Positions 48,465 through 57,797 of a DNA stretch of 64,000 nt are shown piece after piece. The position numbers were made by a program, and so were the translations under genes. Within the stretch, counting starts at the first letter, position 1, and each line of letters begins with the position of its first letter. Origin of the DNA: Methylobacterium sp. J-090 (GTDB lineage: Bacteria > Pseudomonadota > Alphaproteobacteria > Rhizobiales > Beijerinckiaceae); the NCBI RefSeq assembly GCF_022829345.1, contig NZ_JAKSXV010000098.1:248001-312000 (forward strand). The letters run 5' to 3'. The notes beneath the pieces are model-generated. The model was not told where the DNA came from. It saw only the letters and a program-made list of their open reading frames with translations, and made no database searches.

Positions 48465-48816
48465 CGTCGTCCCATCCCTATGGATTCAGGGGGCGGGGGC
48501 CTGCGGCACCCCAATCCAGCCGCATACGCGCGCCGTGGCTGGGCCGCAAGACGGCCGCCGGCCGGGGCGGGAATCCGGGGCGGGCCATCCCCTGCGGATT
48601 GCGGGCCGTGCGGGCGACCGGCGGAGGGCGGTACCGGTGGAGGATCGGATCGATCCCGGACGAAAAGACCGACGGGATGTCGAGCGGTCTCCTTGCATCC
48701 TGGCATCCTGGCATCCTTGCAGCCTCGACGCCGGATGTCCGGAGGAACGTCCTGTGGCAGAATCGGCGCGGACGCGGACGGTGTTCGTCCGTCGGCAGCG
48801 CGAGGGAGGAGCCGCT
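48465..48816. other. 352-bp intergenic region between purE and a VOC gene
   Basis: The region is divergent upstream DNA for both genes. It contains three tandem 8-bp units, GCATCCTG at 48695-48702, GCATCCTG at 48703-48710 and GCATCCTT at 48711-48718. I see no purine riboswitch, no convincing reading frame and no clear sigma-70 promoter. Confidence 0.6.
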
Positions 48817-49293
48817 ATGGTAGCCAAGGCCATGATCTGCCTCTGGTACGACAGGGAGGCGGAGGCAGCCGCCCGCTTCTACGCCGACACGTTTCCGGAC
48901 AGTGCGATGGGGGCGGTCCACCTGGCGCCGGCCGATTACCCGTCCGGAAAGGCGGGTGACGTGCTGACAGTCACGTTCACGGTCGCCGGCATCCCGTGTC
49001 TCGGCCTGAACGGCGGGCCCGCCTTCCGGCACAACGAGGCCTTCTCGTTCCAGATCGCGACGGAGGATCAGGCGGAGACGGACCGTCTGTGGAACGCGAT
49101 CGTCGACAACGGTGGACAGGAAAGCGCGTGCGGCTGGTGCAAGGACCGCTGGGGCATCTCGTGGCAGATCACGCCACGGGTTCTCACCGCCGCGTTGGCC
49201 GCCGGTGGCGAGGAGGCGAAGCGCGCCTTCACCGCCATGATGGGCATGCGCAAGATCGACGTTGCGGCCATCGAGGCGGCCCGGCGTGGATGA
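48817..49293 (+). CDS. PhnB/3-demethylubiquinone-methyltransferase-like VOC protein
   Basis: The 158-residue product matches the PF06983 VOC family (KAMICLWYDREAEAAARFYADTFPDS, GPAFRHNEAFSFQIATEDQ, DRLWNAIVDNGGQESACGWCKDRWGISWQITP, KRAFTAMMGMRKIDVAAIEAA). Despite the historical label, methyltransferase activity is not supported; function is unknown. GAGGGAGGA lies about 6 nt before the ATG at 48817, which is one of the clearest ribosome sites in the window. It is the only gene of its transcript. Confidence 0.88.
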   Translation: MVAKAMICLWYDREAEAAARFYADTFPDSAMGAVHLAPADYPSGKAGDVLTVTFTVAGIPCLGLNGGPAFRHNEAFSFQIATEDQAETDRLWNAIVDNGGQESACGWCKDRWGISWQITPRVLTAALAAGGEEAKRAFTAMMGMRKIDVAAIEAARRG

Positions 49294-49413
49294 CGATGCG
49301 ACGGCGGGCGCGGCGCGCGGCCCGAACGTCCGCCCGGGGCCGGAGCTCAGGGGTTCGAGGGGCTTGGGGGACGCTCGCCCCCATCCCGACCGAGCGCGAG
49401 CGGACCGCCGCCC

Positions 49414-49632
49414 TCAGGCGATGATGTCCGGCGTGATCTGGTCCTCGATGTAGGAAATCCGGTCGCGCAGGGCGAGCTTGCGCCGCTTCAGGCGCTGGAT
49501 CTGGAGCTGGTCGCCGGCCACGCTCAGCTCCAGGGCGTCGATGGCGCCGTCGAGGTCGCGGTGCTCCTGCTTGAGCCGCTCCAGTTCCTCGGCGGACGCC
49601 GTCGGTTCGTCGTCGTTCAACTCACTCGCCAT
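49414..49632 (-). CDS. DUF465 (YdcH-like) small coiled-coil protein
   Basis: The 72-residue protein matches DUF465/YdcH: LERLKQEHRDLDGAIDAL, then IQRLKRRKLALRDRISYIEDQI. It is predicted to be two short helices with heptad character. Function is unknown. It is divergent, across 193 bp, from a second DUF465 gene at 49826. Confidence 0.88.
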   Translation of the reverse strand: MASELNDDEPTASAEELERLKQEHRDLDGAIDALELSVAGDQLQIQRLKRRKLALRDRISYIEDQITPDIIA

Positions 49633-49825
49633 CGCACCTGATGTCCCGGGACGCCCTGGCCGCGACCATGCGGCACCGGTCCGCCCTCGGCAAGAACCCC
49701 CGAATGGGCGTGCACATCGAAGGCTCGCACAAAGTTCCGTCAAGCATGGCCGTCGATAGGCTTCGACAGCCGGCTCATCGTGTGCCAGTCTCCCGCCCGT
49801 CGAAACGAGACAGGAGAAGACACTC

Positions 49826-50008
49826 ATGTCACTGCAGACGCACCTCACCCAGCTCGCCCGGAAGCACGAAGCCCTCGAGCGGGAGATCCACGACGCCACC
49901 CACCGACCCTCGGCGAACGATCTGCGCATCGCAGAACTCAAGAGAAAGAAACTCCTTCTCAAGGACGAGATGAACCGGCTTCGAAGCGACACCGATTCGG
50001 TTCACTGA
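49826..50008 (+). CDS. DUF465 (YdcH-like) small coiled-coil protein
   Basis: The 60-residue protein is also DUF465/YdcH-like: HLTQLARKHEALEREIHDA, then LRIAELKRKKLLLKDEMNRL. It shares the L-K-R-x-K-L-x-L-x-D motif with its divergent neighbour at 49414. AGGAGAAG lies about 10 nt before the ATG. A strong hairpin follows the stop. The pair may encode interacting or redundant helical hairpins. Confidence 0.87.
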   Translation: MSLQTHLTQLARKHEALEREIHDATHRPSANDLRIAELKRKKLLLKDEMNRLRSDTDSVH

Positions 50009-50045
50009 GCCGCCTGGACCCAACGTTTGTTTCTCTTAGCGTTCG

Positions 50046-50082
50046 CCGCCGCCGCTGGTCTCCAGGGCGGCGGTTCTCGTTT
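50046..50082 (+). terminator. Hairpin terminator after the second DUF465 gene
   Basis: CCGCCGCC-G-CTGG-TCT-CCAG-GGCGGCGG (50046-50073) forms a 12-bp stem with one bulged G and a 3-nt loop, followed by TTCTCGTTT. It is a strong stem with a weak U-tract. Confidence 0.65.
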
Positions 50083-50213
50083 GGGCAGGGCCTTCTCCGG
50101 GGCGGGGTCTTCCGGGACAGAGTCTCCCGGGACAAGCCCTTCGCCGCGCGCGAAAAGCGCGTAAGCTCCGGCCCAAACCGGCGGTTACGACCGGTCCGAC
50201 GACCGGAGGAACG

Positions 50214-52157
50214 ATGGACGAGACAGCCACTTCGCGGCCCGGCCCCACCGGCGAGATGCCCTACGCCGCCCTGCACGCGGCTTCCCTCGCCGACCCCGAA
50301 GCGTTCTGGCTCGACGCCGCGAGGGCCCTCGACTGGACGCGTCCGCCCGCGCGCGCCTTCGATGCAACGGCCGGCGCCTACGGAAGCTGGTTTCCCGATG
50401 CCACGCTGAATGCCTGCCACAACATGGTCGACCGGCACGTCGCGGCCGGGCGGGGCGCGCAGGCGGCGATCCGCTACGATTCGCCCGTCACCGGTACCCG
50501 GCGCACCATCACGTACGCGGCCCTGCTCGACGCGGTGGCGACGCTCGCCGGACTCCTCGCCGATCTCGGGGTCGGCCACGGCGACCGGGTGGTGATCTAC
50601 ATGCCGATGGTGCCCGAAGCCCTGTTCGGCATGCTCGCCTGCGCCCGGCTCGGGGCCGTCCACTCCGTGGTGTTCGGAGGCTTCGCCGCCAACGAACTGA
50701 GCCTGCGCATCGACGACGCCGCGCCGAAGGTCGTTCTCGCCGCCTCGTGCGGGATCGAGCCGAACCGTGTCGTCGCCTACAAGCCGCTGCTCGATGCCGC
50801 CCTCGCGGCGTCCTCGCACAAGCCCGAGGCCTGCCTCATCCTCCAGCGCCCGCAAGGGGAGGCGTCCCTTGTGGCGGGGCGCGACCGGGACTGGGCCGAG
50901 GCCGTGGCGCAGGCGAAGGCGGCGGGCCGCCGGGCCGCGTGCACGCCCGTGGCGGCCACCGACCCGCTCTACATCCTCTACACCTCAGGCACGACGGGCA
51001 AGCCGAAGGGCGTGGTGCGGGACACCGGCGGGTATTGCGTGGCCTTGGCCTGGACGATGCCCAACCTCTACGGCGTCGCGCCCGGCGAGACCTACTTCTG
51101 CGCCTCCGACATCGGCTGGGTGGTGGGGCATTCCTACATCGTCTACGGCCCGCTGCTCCACGGCTGCACCACCATCCTGTACGAGGGCAAGCCCGTCGGC
51201 ACGCCCGATGCCGGCGCCCTGTGGCGGGTGGTCTCCGAGTACGGCGCCGTCTGCCTGTTCACCGCGCCGACGGCCTTGCGCGCCATCAAGAAGGACGATC
51301 CGCGCGCCGAGCGGGTGGCGGATTACGACCTCTCCGGCTTCCGCAGCCTGTTCCTCGCCGGCGAGCGGGCCGACCCCGATTCCGTCGCCTGGGCCGAACG
51401 GGCGCTCGGCCGCCCGGTCATCGACCATTGGTGGCAGACGGAGACGGGCTGGGCCATCGCCGGCAATCCCCTCGGCCTCGGCCTCCTGCCGGTCAAGCAC
51501 GGCAGCGCCTGCGTGCCGATGCCGGGCTACGACCTCGCGGTCCTCGACGAGGCCGGCCGCCGCGTGCCCGCCGACACCATGGGCACCATCGCCCTGCGCC
51601 TGCCCCTGCCGCCCGGGTGCCTGCCGACCCTGTGGGGCTCGGACGCGCGCTTCCGCGCCAGCTACCTCACCACCTATCCCGGCTGGTACGACACCTCGGA
51701 TGCGGGCGTGGTCGATGCGGACGGCTACGTCACGGTGCTGGGGCGCACGGACGACATCATCAACGTCGCCGGCCACCGCCTGTCCACGGGCGGGATGGAG
51801 GCGGTGCTGGCCGGGCACCCCGACGTGGCCGAATGCGCCGTCATCGGCATCCGCGATCCCCTGAAGGGCGAACAGCCCTGCGGCTTCGTGGTGCTGAAAT
51901 CCGGCGTCGATCGCGACACCGGCGCCATCGAAGCCGAACTCGTCGCCCGGGTGCGCGAGCGCATCGGCCCCGTCGCGGCGTTCAAGCTGGCGCTCACCGT
52001 GGCGCGGCTGCCGAAAACCCGCTCCGGCAAGATCCTGCGCGGGACCATGAAGCGGATCGCCGACGGGGAGCCCTGGACCACGCCGCCGACCATCGACGAT
52101 GCGGGCGTGCTCGACGAGATCGGCGCGAGCCTGAAGGCGCGGGGTCTGACGCCCTAG
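50214..52157 (+). CDS. prpE: Propionyl-CoA synthetase (PrpE-like acyl-CoA synthetase)
   Basis: The 647-residue AMP-forming synthetase has LYILYTSGTTGKPKGVVRDTGG (AMP-binding P-loop), a WWQTETGW motif with the A5-type TE, and the C-terminal catalytic Lys region (TRSGKILRGTMKRIADG). The N-terminal WLDAARALDWTRPPARAFD is typical of PrpE. It activates propionate, or related short acids, to the CoA thioester. GGAGGAACG precedes the ATG at 50214. The OYE-like gene follows after 53 bp. Confidence 0.9.
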   Translation: MDETATSRPGPTGEMPYAALHAASLADPEAFWLDAARALDWTRPPARAFDATAGAYGSWFPDATLNACHNMVDRHVAAGRGAQAAIRYDSPVTGTRRTITYAALLDAVATLAGLLADLGVGHGDRVVIYMPMVPEALFGMLACARLGAVHSVVFGGFAANELSLRIDDAAPKVVLAASCGIEPNRVVAYKPLLDAALAASSHKPEACLILQRPQGEASLVAGRDRDWAEAVAQAKAAGRRAACTPVAATDPLYILYTSGTTGKPKGVVRDTGGYCVALAWTMPNLYGVAPGETYFCASDIGWVVGHSYIVYGPLLHGCTTILYEGKPVGTPDAGALWRVVSEYGAVCLFTAPTALRAIKKDDPRAERVADYDLSGFRSLFLAGERADPDSVAWAERALGRPVIDHWWQTETGWAIAGNPLGLGLLPVKHGSACVPMPGYDLAVLDEAGRRVPADTMGTIALRLPLPPGCLPTLWGSDARFRASYLTTYPGWYDTSDAGVVDADGYVTVLGRTDDIINVAGHRLSTGGMEAVLAGHPDVAECAVIGIRDPLKGEQPCGFVVLKSGVDRDTGAIEAELVARVRERIGPVAAFKLALTVARLPKTRSGKILRGTMKRIADGEPWTTPPTIDDAGVLDEIGASLKARGLTP

Positions 52158-52210
52158 CCGGGGGGCGCCGGTTCGGCCAAAAGGGCGGACATCGCCCGGG
52201 AGAGCCACCC

Positions 52211-53329
52211 ATGACCGTCCGCCTGTTCGAGCCCCTGCGCCTCGACGACCTCGAACTCGAGAACCGCATCATCGTGGCGCCCATGTGCCAGTACTCGGCC
52301 CATGCGGGCCAGGCCGGCGACTGGCACCTCATGCACCTCGCCCAGATGGCCCAATCCGGGGCCGGTCTCCTCACCCTGGAGGCGACGGCGGTTTCGCCCG
52401 AGGCGCGGATCTCGCCGACCGACCTCGGGCTCTATTCCGACGCGACGGAGCTGGCCCTCGGCCGCGTCCTCGACGCCGTCCGGGCGCATGCCCCCATCCC
52501 CATCGCGATCCAGATCAACCATGCCGGACGCAAGGCCTCGAGCCGCGCCCCCTGGGACGGCGGCGCGCAGATCCCGCCCGACGCCCCCGACGGCTGGCGC
52601 ACGGAAGCGCCCTCGGCGGTCGCCCACGGCACCGACGAGGTCCCGCCCCACGCCCTCGATTCGGAGGGGCTGAAGCGCATCCGCGACGGCTTCGTGGCGA
52701 CGGCCCGCCGGGCGCTCCGGCTCGGCATCGACGGGTTCGAGCTGCACGGGGCGCACGGCTACCTCCTGCACCAGTTCCTGTCGCCGCTCTCCAACCAGCG
52801 CACGGACCAGTACGGCGGCGACCTCGCCAACCGCATGCGCTTCCCGCTCGAATGCTTCGAGGCCGTGCGCGACGCCGTGCCGGCGGGAAAACCCGTCTGG
52901 ATGCGCGTCTCGGCCACCGACTGGGTCGAGGACGGCTGGACCCTCAACGAGACCGTGGAACTCGCCCACGCCCTCAAGCGCCGGGGCTCGGCCGCCATCC
53001 ACGTCTCCACGGGCGGCCTCTCGACGGCGCAGCAGATCCCGCTCTCGGCCGGCTATCAGGTGCCGTTCGCCGAACGCATCAAGGCCGAGACCGGGCTGAC
53101 CACCATCGCGGTCGGCCTCATCACGGAAGCCGCCCACGCCGAATCGATCCTCGCCGAGAACAAGGCCGACGCCATCTCGCTCGCCCGCGCGCTACTCTAC
53201 GATCCGCGCTGGCCCTGGCACGCGGCGGCGGAACTCGGGGGCAAGGTGCGGGCGCCCAAGCAGTATTGGCGCTCCCAGCCGCGCCAATACAAAGACCTGT
53301 TTCTCGAGACCCGACACGGACAGCGCTGA
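52211..53329 (+). CDS. NADH:flavin oxidoreductase, old yellow enzyme (YqjM-like)
   Basis: The 372-residue FMN enzyme belongs to the thermophilic-like OYE class: LENRIIVAPMCQYSAHAGQAGDWH, QINHAGRKASS, and FELHGAHGYLLHQFLSP..NQRTDQYGG, which hold the H-x-x-H/Y active-site residues. These enzymes reduce activated alkenes with NAD(P)H. It begins at ATG 52211, and is followed 2 bp after its stop by a small hypothetical gene, so the three genes from prpE may be an operon. Confidence 0.92.
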   Translation: MTVRLFEPLRLDDLELENRIIVAPMCQYSAHAGQAGDWHLMHLAQMAQSGAGLLTLEATAVSPEARISPTDLGLYSDATELALGRVLDAVRAHAPIPIAIQINHAGRKASSRAPWDGGAQIPPDAPDGWRTEAPSAVAHGTDEVPPHALDSEGLKRIRDGFVATARRALRLGIDGFELHGAHGYLLHQFLSPLSNQRTDQYGGDLANRMRFPLECFEAVRDAVPAGKPVWMRVSATDWVEDGWTLNETVELAHALKRRGSAAIHVSTGGLSTAQQIPLSAGYQVPFAERIKAETGLTTIAVGLITEAAHAESILAENKADAISLARALLYDPRWPWHAAAELGGKVRAPKQYWRSQPRQYKDLFLETRHGQR

Positions 53330-53331
53330 GC

Positions 53332-53688
53332 ATGGACGACGACATCACCACCTTCTCGGTCCAGCGCGTCCGCTACGACGAGGAGAACGGGATCTGCCTC
53401 GTCTCCGGCGCCGACGACGAGGAGGAGCCGGCCGGCTACTTCATCATCCAGATCGAGAAGGGCGACCCCGACGGCCCCCTCATCGAGATCTTCGGCGAGG
53501 ACCTGACCCAGGCCGACGGCGTGGTGGCGCTGGAGATCGGCCTGCGGTCCCTGCACTTCACCTTCGACCCGAAAAGCCTCATCGGCGCGGAGATGCCGAT
53601 GGTGCGGATCGAGTCGCAGACGGAGATTCCCGAGCGGGCCCGCACGCGGCTGGCCGTGGCCTTCGGGAAGCGCGCCAAACGGGCGTGA
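53332..53688 (+). CDS. Conserved hypothetical acidic protein
   Basis: The 118-residue product starts MDDDITTFSVQRVRYDEENG and has predicted mainly beta-strand character, with an acidic patch (SGADDEEEPAG). No family is recognised with confidence; the pattern recalls the small immunity-like 10-kDa proteins of alphaproteobacteria but I cannot confirm. It starts 2 bp after the OYE gene stop, arguing for co-transcription. Confidence 0.7.
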   Translation: MDDDITTFSVQRVRYDEENGICLVSGADDEEEPAGYFIIQIEKGDPDGPLIEIFGEDLTQADGVVALEIGLRSLHFTFDPKSLIGAEMPMVRIESQTEIPERARTRLAVAFGKRAKRA

Positions 53689-54067
53689 GGCCCATCGGTG
53701 CTCCGCCTTCCTCCAGGCTACGGCATTCACACATCTCGCGGGCAGCGCAGGTCCCCTCTCCTGAAAGGAGAGGGAGCCCGTCACGACCGTTCGAAGCGCC
53801 GTGCTTCTTTGTTCGAGCGCCGAGAAAGCGCATCTGCGATCGCCCTGCCTGGATGGAGAGGAAGCCCCGGTGCGCCTCCCGCCCGCATCTGGATGCCTGC
53901 CGCTGCACAGAATCGGCCCATTCGCAGTTGTGTGAATCCGGTAGCCTTCCAGGAGCGGGAACCCGAGTTGACCGCTCCTCAAATGAATCTCGTCGGCCGA
54001 ACGAGGGGGGACATCGGGCCCGTCGATCGGGCGCATCCCCGGGCTCCCGGCGATGCGCCCGGTCGTC
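53689..54067. other. 379-bp region between convergent genes
   Basis: No gene is supported here. A perfect 8-bp hairpin, CCCTCTCC (53754-53761) and GGAGAGGG (53767-53774) with a TGAAA loop, may act as terminator for the upstream operon or be a dispersed palindromic element. The rest has no clear feature. Confidence 0.55.
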
Positions 54068-55753
54068 TTACGCCGCGCGCACGGTGGCGAGGAAGCGGGC
54101 CACCTCGGCGTCGAGATGCTCGGACTGGCGGGAGAGTTCGGAGGCCGCACCGAGAACCTGGGCCGCCGCGGCGCCGGTCTCCTCCGCGGCCTGGGCGACG
54201 CCGGCCACGTTGCTCGTCACCTCGCCGGTGCCCGTCGCCGCCTGGGCGACGTTGCGAACGATCTCCTGCGTCGCCGCCCCCTGCTCCTCGACGGCCGCCG
54301 CGATCGCCGTGGCCGTCCCGCTGATATCCTGGATGCGGGTGGTGATCCCGCCGATCGCCGAGACCGCCTGGCCCGTCGCTGCCTGGATGCGGCCGATCTG
54401 GCCGCCGATCTCGTCGGTCGCCCTGGCCGTCTGGTTCGCGAGTTCCTTGACCTCGGCCGCCACCACGGCGAATCCGCGGCCCGCTTCACCCGCGCGGGCG
54501 GCCTCGATGGTGGCGTTGAGGGCGAGGAGATTGGTCTGGCTGGCGATCGTCGAGATCAGACCCACCACGTCGCCGATCCGGCTCGCGGCCTGGGCCAGTT
54601 CCTGGACGAGGACCGCCGTCGCGCCCGCCTCGGTCACCGCGGCCTGCGCCATCTGCGCCGAACCGCTGACCTGACGGCCGATCTCCTGGACGGAAACTCC
54701 GAGTTCCTCCGCGGCGGCCGCGACCGTGTTGACGTTCACCGCGGCTTCCTCGGCGGCGGCCGCGACGGTGGTGGATTGCGAGGCGGTCTCCGCCGCCGTC
54801 GACGTCATGGTCTGCGCCGTCGCCTGCAGCTCGGTCGCCGAGGACGAGACCATGCCGATGATGCCGCCGACGGCCTGCTCGAAACGATCCGCCATCTGCC
54901 GCATGCCGGCCTTGCGCTGCTCCTCGGCGGCGAGGCGGGCCTGCGCCGTCTCGCTCTCGAGTTGCTGCGTCCGGATCATGTTGTCCTTGAACACCTGAAC
55001 CGCCTGCGCCATGGCGCCGATTTCGTCCGCCCGCGCCCGGTGGGGAACGACGGTCGCGGTATCGCCGGTCGCCAGGCCGCTCATCGCCCCGGTCATCGCC
55101 GTGATCGGACGGGAAATCCGCACGAGGCCGATCAGCATCGCCCCGAGGGCGACCAGGGCCGTCAGGATGATCGACACCATCGCCATGAACGAGGCGGAGT
55201 CGACGGTGGAAACGCTCGCATCCGCATCCCGCTGCGCGCCCTTCCGATTCAGGTCGACGTTGCGGCCGAGCATCTCGCCGGCCTCCGAATAGGTCTTGAG
55301 CAGATCGGGGCCGACGAGCTCCGCCAGGGCCTCGGCCTGGCGGCCGGTCTCCATCAGGCCGACGAGGTGCCGGCTCGACTGATCGTAGTGGCTCCAGAGT
55401 TCGGCGAAGCGTCCATACAGGGCTTGCTCCTCCGGCGAGGAGATCAGGGGTTCGTAGCGCTTGCGCGCCTCCGCCATGACGACGGTCGCGGCCTCGTAGA
55501 AGCGCCGGTTCTCGGCCAGCTTCTCGGGGTTCGTCGAGGTGGTGACGAGGCGATACTGCCTCAGGCGCAGCTGGCTGGCGGCGGCATTGATCTCGTTGAC
55601 CGTCGCGACGGACGGCAGCCAGTTCGCCGCCACCTCGTTCACGCCCTGCCGGATCGTGGCGAGTTTCGAGATCGAGAGGATGCCCTGGCCCGCAACGATG
55701 AGCGCGACGCCCCCGAAGAGGGCGGCGAGGGTGGCTTTGAGGGTGATGCGCAT
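54068..55753 (-). CDS. Methyl-accepting chemotaxis protein
   Basis: The 561-residue chemoreceptor has a first membrane helix (residues about 8-27), a periplasmic four-helix-bundle-like sensor of about 160 residues ([26 protein letters not shown]), and a second membrane helix ([18 protein letters not shown], about 190-210). A HAMP domain ([20 protein letters not shown]) and the MCP signalling domain follow, with hairpin tip [20 protein letters not shown]. The C-terminus lacks a clear CheR-tethering pentapeptide. The ligand is unknown. Upstream lies a 687-bp, strikingly AT-rich region. Confidence 0.93.
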   Translation of the reverse strand: MRITLKATLAALFGGVALIVAGQGILSISKLATIRQGVNEVAANWLPSVATVNEINAAASQLRLRQYRLVTTSTNPEKLAENRRFYEAATVVMAEARKRYEPLISSPEEQALYGRFAELWSHYDQSSRHLVGLMETGRQAEALAELVGPDLLKTYSEAGEMLGRNVDLNRKGAQRDADASVSTVDSASFMAMVSIILTALVALGAMLIGLVRISRPITAMTGAMSGLATGDTATVVPHRARADEIGAMAQAVQVFKDNMIRTQQLESETAQARLAAEEQRKAGMRQMADRFEQAVGGIIGMVSSSATELQATAQTMTSTAAETASQSTTVAAAAEEAAVNVNTVAAAAEELGVSVQEIGRQVSGSAQMAQAAVTEAGATAVLVQELAQAASRIGDVVGLISTIASQTNLLALNATIEAARAGEAGRGFAVVAAEVKELANQTARATDEIGGQIGRIQAATGQAVSAIGGITTRIQDISGTATAIAAAVEEQGAATQEIVRNVAQAATGTGEVTSNVAGVAQAAEETGAAAAQVLGAASELSRQSEHLDAEVARFLATVRAA

Positions 55754-56440
55754 GAGACGATTCGGCGCGTGAGGTACCAGACGAGCTGCCGCGCACAGGT
55801 CGTCCAGGTCAGTGACGCGCCAATTGTTTCCTGAAGTTATTATTTTGGCGTTAATGTTCTATCTTTGCGATCTCTCGAAAACACATCTGTAGATCAATAT
55901 TCGGTCATGTGTTATTTATAAATCGAATCGAATTTTATCCTATTTATTCAGATGTACTATCCGGTTCAGGGCTCGGATTGAGGAGGCTTGCATTTGATAT
56001 TCGCTGAATAAAACCGCACCGGAAGCCATTCACAAATCGTGGGATTGTGTCAAATCAGAACTCCCATTGCCATTCATGACATGAGTTTGGCGTAAAACAC
56101 CGAATCGCGTAGTCAGATCATAGATCGTCATCGAATTAATCTGGTCTTCAGTCGACGAATTCCGATCGCAGCAGATTCGGGAATCGTGGGATTCGTCGGA
56201 AGCCGGGATCCGCAATGTTGCCGGACGAGGCGCGCGTGACGAAGACCTTCGAACGATAGGCCATTGCCGAACGCGTTCCACCGCGCTGCGGAAACGCCGC
56301 GCCGATACTCATCCTGGGTGCGTCGACGACTTTTGCAACCCGTGATGGATCTCCGGCAAAAGCCTTTTTCTGCTTCCCGAGATATCGTCCTGTCACCTTT
56401 GTGCATCAGCCAGGATCGTGCGCGCGGGCTAGCGTGCGCG
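55754..56440. other. 687-bp AT-rich intergenic island
   Basis: I counted G+C as 121 of 300 bases (40%) in 55861-56160, with the lowest 60-bp block at 33%. Flanking genes are near 70% GC. No open frame here has coding character or family resemblance. The region holds the promoters for the divergent chemoreceptor and outer-membrane protein genes and could hide a regulatory RNA or a remnant of transferred DNA. Confidence 0.75.
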
Positions 56441-57403
56441 ATGCCTCAGACTTTCCGCACGCGGCGTCGTCGCGCATATCGGCACGCCCACGCGACGGTC
56501 CTGGGCCTCGTCCTCTTTGCGGCGACGCTCGCGGGAGCCGCCCGGGCCGAGCCCGGGCACGATCGGGGGAAGGGTGGCGAACCGGACAAGGTCGATTCCG
56601 AGAACCTGTTCGGGTTCACGGAGGGGACCGACACCGGCAAGGCGGGCGAGCAGGAGGTGGTCGTCGACACCATCGGCCGCTTCAGCAAGCGGCGCGGTGG
56701 CCCGGGGGCCTCGGGATACGGCGCCGCCGAGCCCATCGTCAGCTACCAGGTCGATCCCACCGACAATTTCAGCATCGAGCCCGGCCTGCAATTCGACGCG
56801 CGGCGCGATCGCAACGTCGCGGGCGTGCCCGACAAAGCGTTCGCCACCGTCAACGGCGGCTCCCTCGAAATGAAGTATCAGGTCCTCAAGCGCACGGACG
56901 ACCACCCCTTCGGCCTCGCCCTGCAGGCGGAGCCCCTGTATTCGCGGGTGACGCCCATCGAGGGGCGGGGTGCCGACGTGTTCAGCATGGACACGCGCCT
57001 GATGGCGGATGCGCGCCTGATTCCGGACAGGCTGTGGGTCGGCGCGAACCTGATCTACGATCCGTCGGTGGCGCGCCTCAAGGGTTCGGGCGAGGTCGAT
57101 CGATCCTCCACCCTCGCCCTGTCGGGGACGCTGATGGCCCGGATGACGGAGACGTTGTTCCTCGGGCCGGAGATCCGGGCCATGCGCGCCTATGACGGTG
57201 CGTTCCTCAACCGGTTCCTCGGGCATGCCGTGTTCCTCGGACCGGTGCTGCACTACCAGGTCTCGGAGAAGGGTTTCCTCACGATCGCCTACGCGGCCCA
57301 GGTCATCGGCCACGACCGCGACCCCGCGTTCACCGACCGGGCGCTCAGCCTGACCCAGTTCGCCCGCCACAACCTGCGGGTCCGCTTCGGCATCGAGTTC
57401 TGA
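56441..57403 (+). CDS. Putative outer-membrane beta-barrel protein
   Basis: The 320-residue product has a basic N-terminus and signal peptide (ATVLGLVLFAATLAGAARAEP), followed by a Gly/Lys/Glu-rich segment with FGFTEGTDTGKAGEQ and then alternating strands such as LGPEIRAMRAYDGAF and LHYQVSEKGFLTIAYAAQVI. The final strand, FARHNLRVRFGIEF, ends in phenylalanine, the outer-membrane assembly signal. I do not recognise a precise family. The ATG at 56441 is chosen as the start of the signal region; upstream in-frame codons are in less typical DNA. Confidence 0.72.
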   Translation: MPQTFRTRRRRAYRHAHATVLGLVLFAATLAGAARAEPGHDRGKGGEPDKVDSENLFGFTEGTDTGKAGEQEVVVDTIGRFSKRRGGPGASGYGAAEPIVSYQVDPTDNFSIEPGLQFDARRDRNVAGVPDKAFATVNGGSLEMKYQVLKRTDDHPFGLALQAEPLYSRVTPIEGRGADVFSMDTRLMADARLIPDRLWVGANLIYDPSVARLKGSGEVDRSSTLALSGTLMARMTETLFLGPEIRAMRAYDGAFLNRFLGHAVFLGPVLHYQVSEKGFLTIAYAAQVIGHDRDPAFTDRALSLTQFARHNLRVRFGIEF

Positions 57404-57438
57404 GCGGAGTGCCCCGCGAGGCGAGCTCGGCCGCTGGA

Positions 57439-57479
57439 GCATCGTCCCGAACGGTGGTTGCCGGCTTTCGGGACGATGC
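57439..57479. repeat. Perfect 13-bp palindrome, dispersed-repeat-like (possible bidirectional terminator)
   Basis: GCATCGTCCCGAA (57439-57451) and TTCGGGACGATGC (57467-57479) are exact inverted copies with a 15-nt loop. They lie between convergent genes. This sequence type resembles a repetitive palindromic element often seen in Methylobacterium and related genomes, as I remember it; copy number was not checked. Confidence 0.65.
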
Positions 57480-57480
57480 G

Positions 57481-57720
57481 CTAGGCGAGGCTCGACGGCG
57501 CCTGCCACGCCACACCGGCATGTTCGCGGATGTCGCCGTCTTGGGCGCCGGTATCCGCGTCGGTGGTCCAGTCGCTCGGCTCGGCCACGTCGATCACCTC
57601 GTCGTCGGGATAGGCGGCGGCGAGGAACAGGCGGGCCTCGCCCTCGGCGGCCGCACGGACGGTCACGAGCGGCCTGACGCCCTCGGCGGCGCGGATGTTG
57701 GCGATGAAGAGCTTCGTCAT
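57481..57720 (-). CDS. Small conserved hypothetical protein
   Basis: The 79-residue product starts MTKLFIANIRAAEGVRPLVTV and continues EARLFLAAAYPDDEVIDVAEPSDWTTD. It is acidic, soluble, with no signal peptide or membrane helix. No function or family is recognised. It ends 2 bp from the palindrome at 57439. The start ATG has GAGGACACCGAC upstream. Codon use is normal, so I regard it as real with moderate certainty. Confidence 0.6.
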   Translation of the reverse strand: MTKLFIANIRAAEGVRPLVTVRAAAEGEARLFLAAAYPDDEVIDVAEPSDWTTDADTGAQDGDIREHAGVAWQAPSSLA

Positions 57721-57797
57721 GTCGGTGTCCTCGGGCGTCGGTGACAGGGCGCCGGCGGGACAACGCGCGGGCGCGTCGGGCGTCCCATCGCGGACTG

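Noticed and set aside
48465-48816. Purine riboswitch upstream of purE
   Set aside because: No conserved purine-aptamer core was visible; only short tandem GCATCCTG units.
56030-56281. 83-codon minus-strand frame in the AT-rich island
   Set aside because: No ribosome site, family resemblance or coding-type composition; probably chance.
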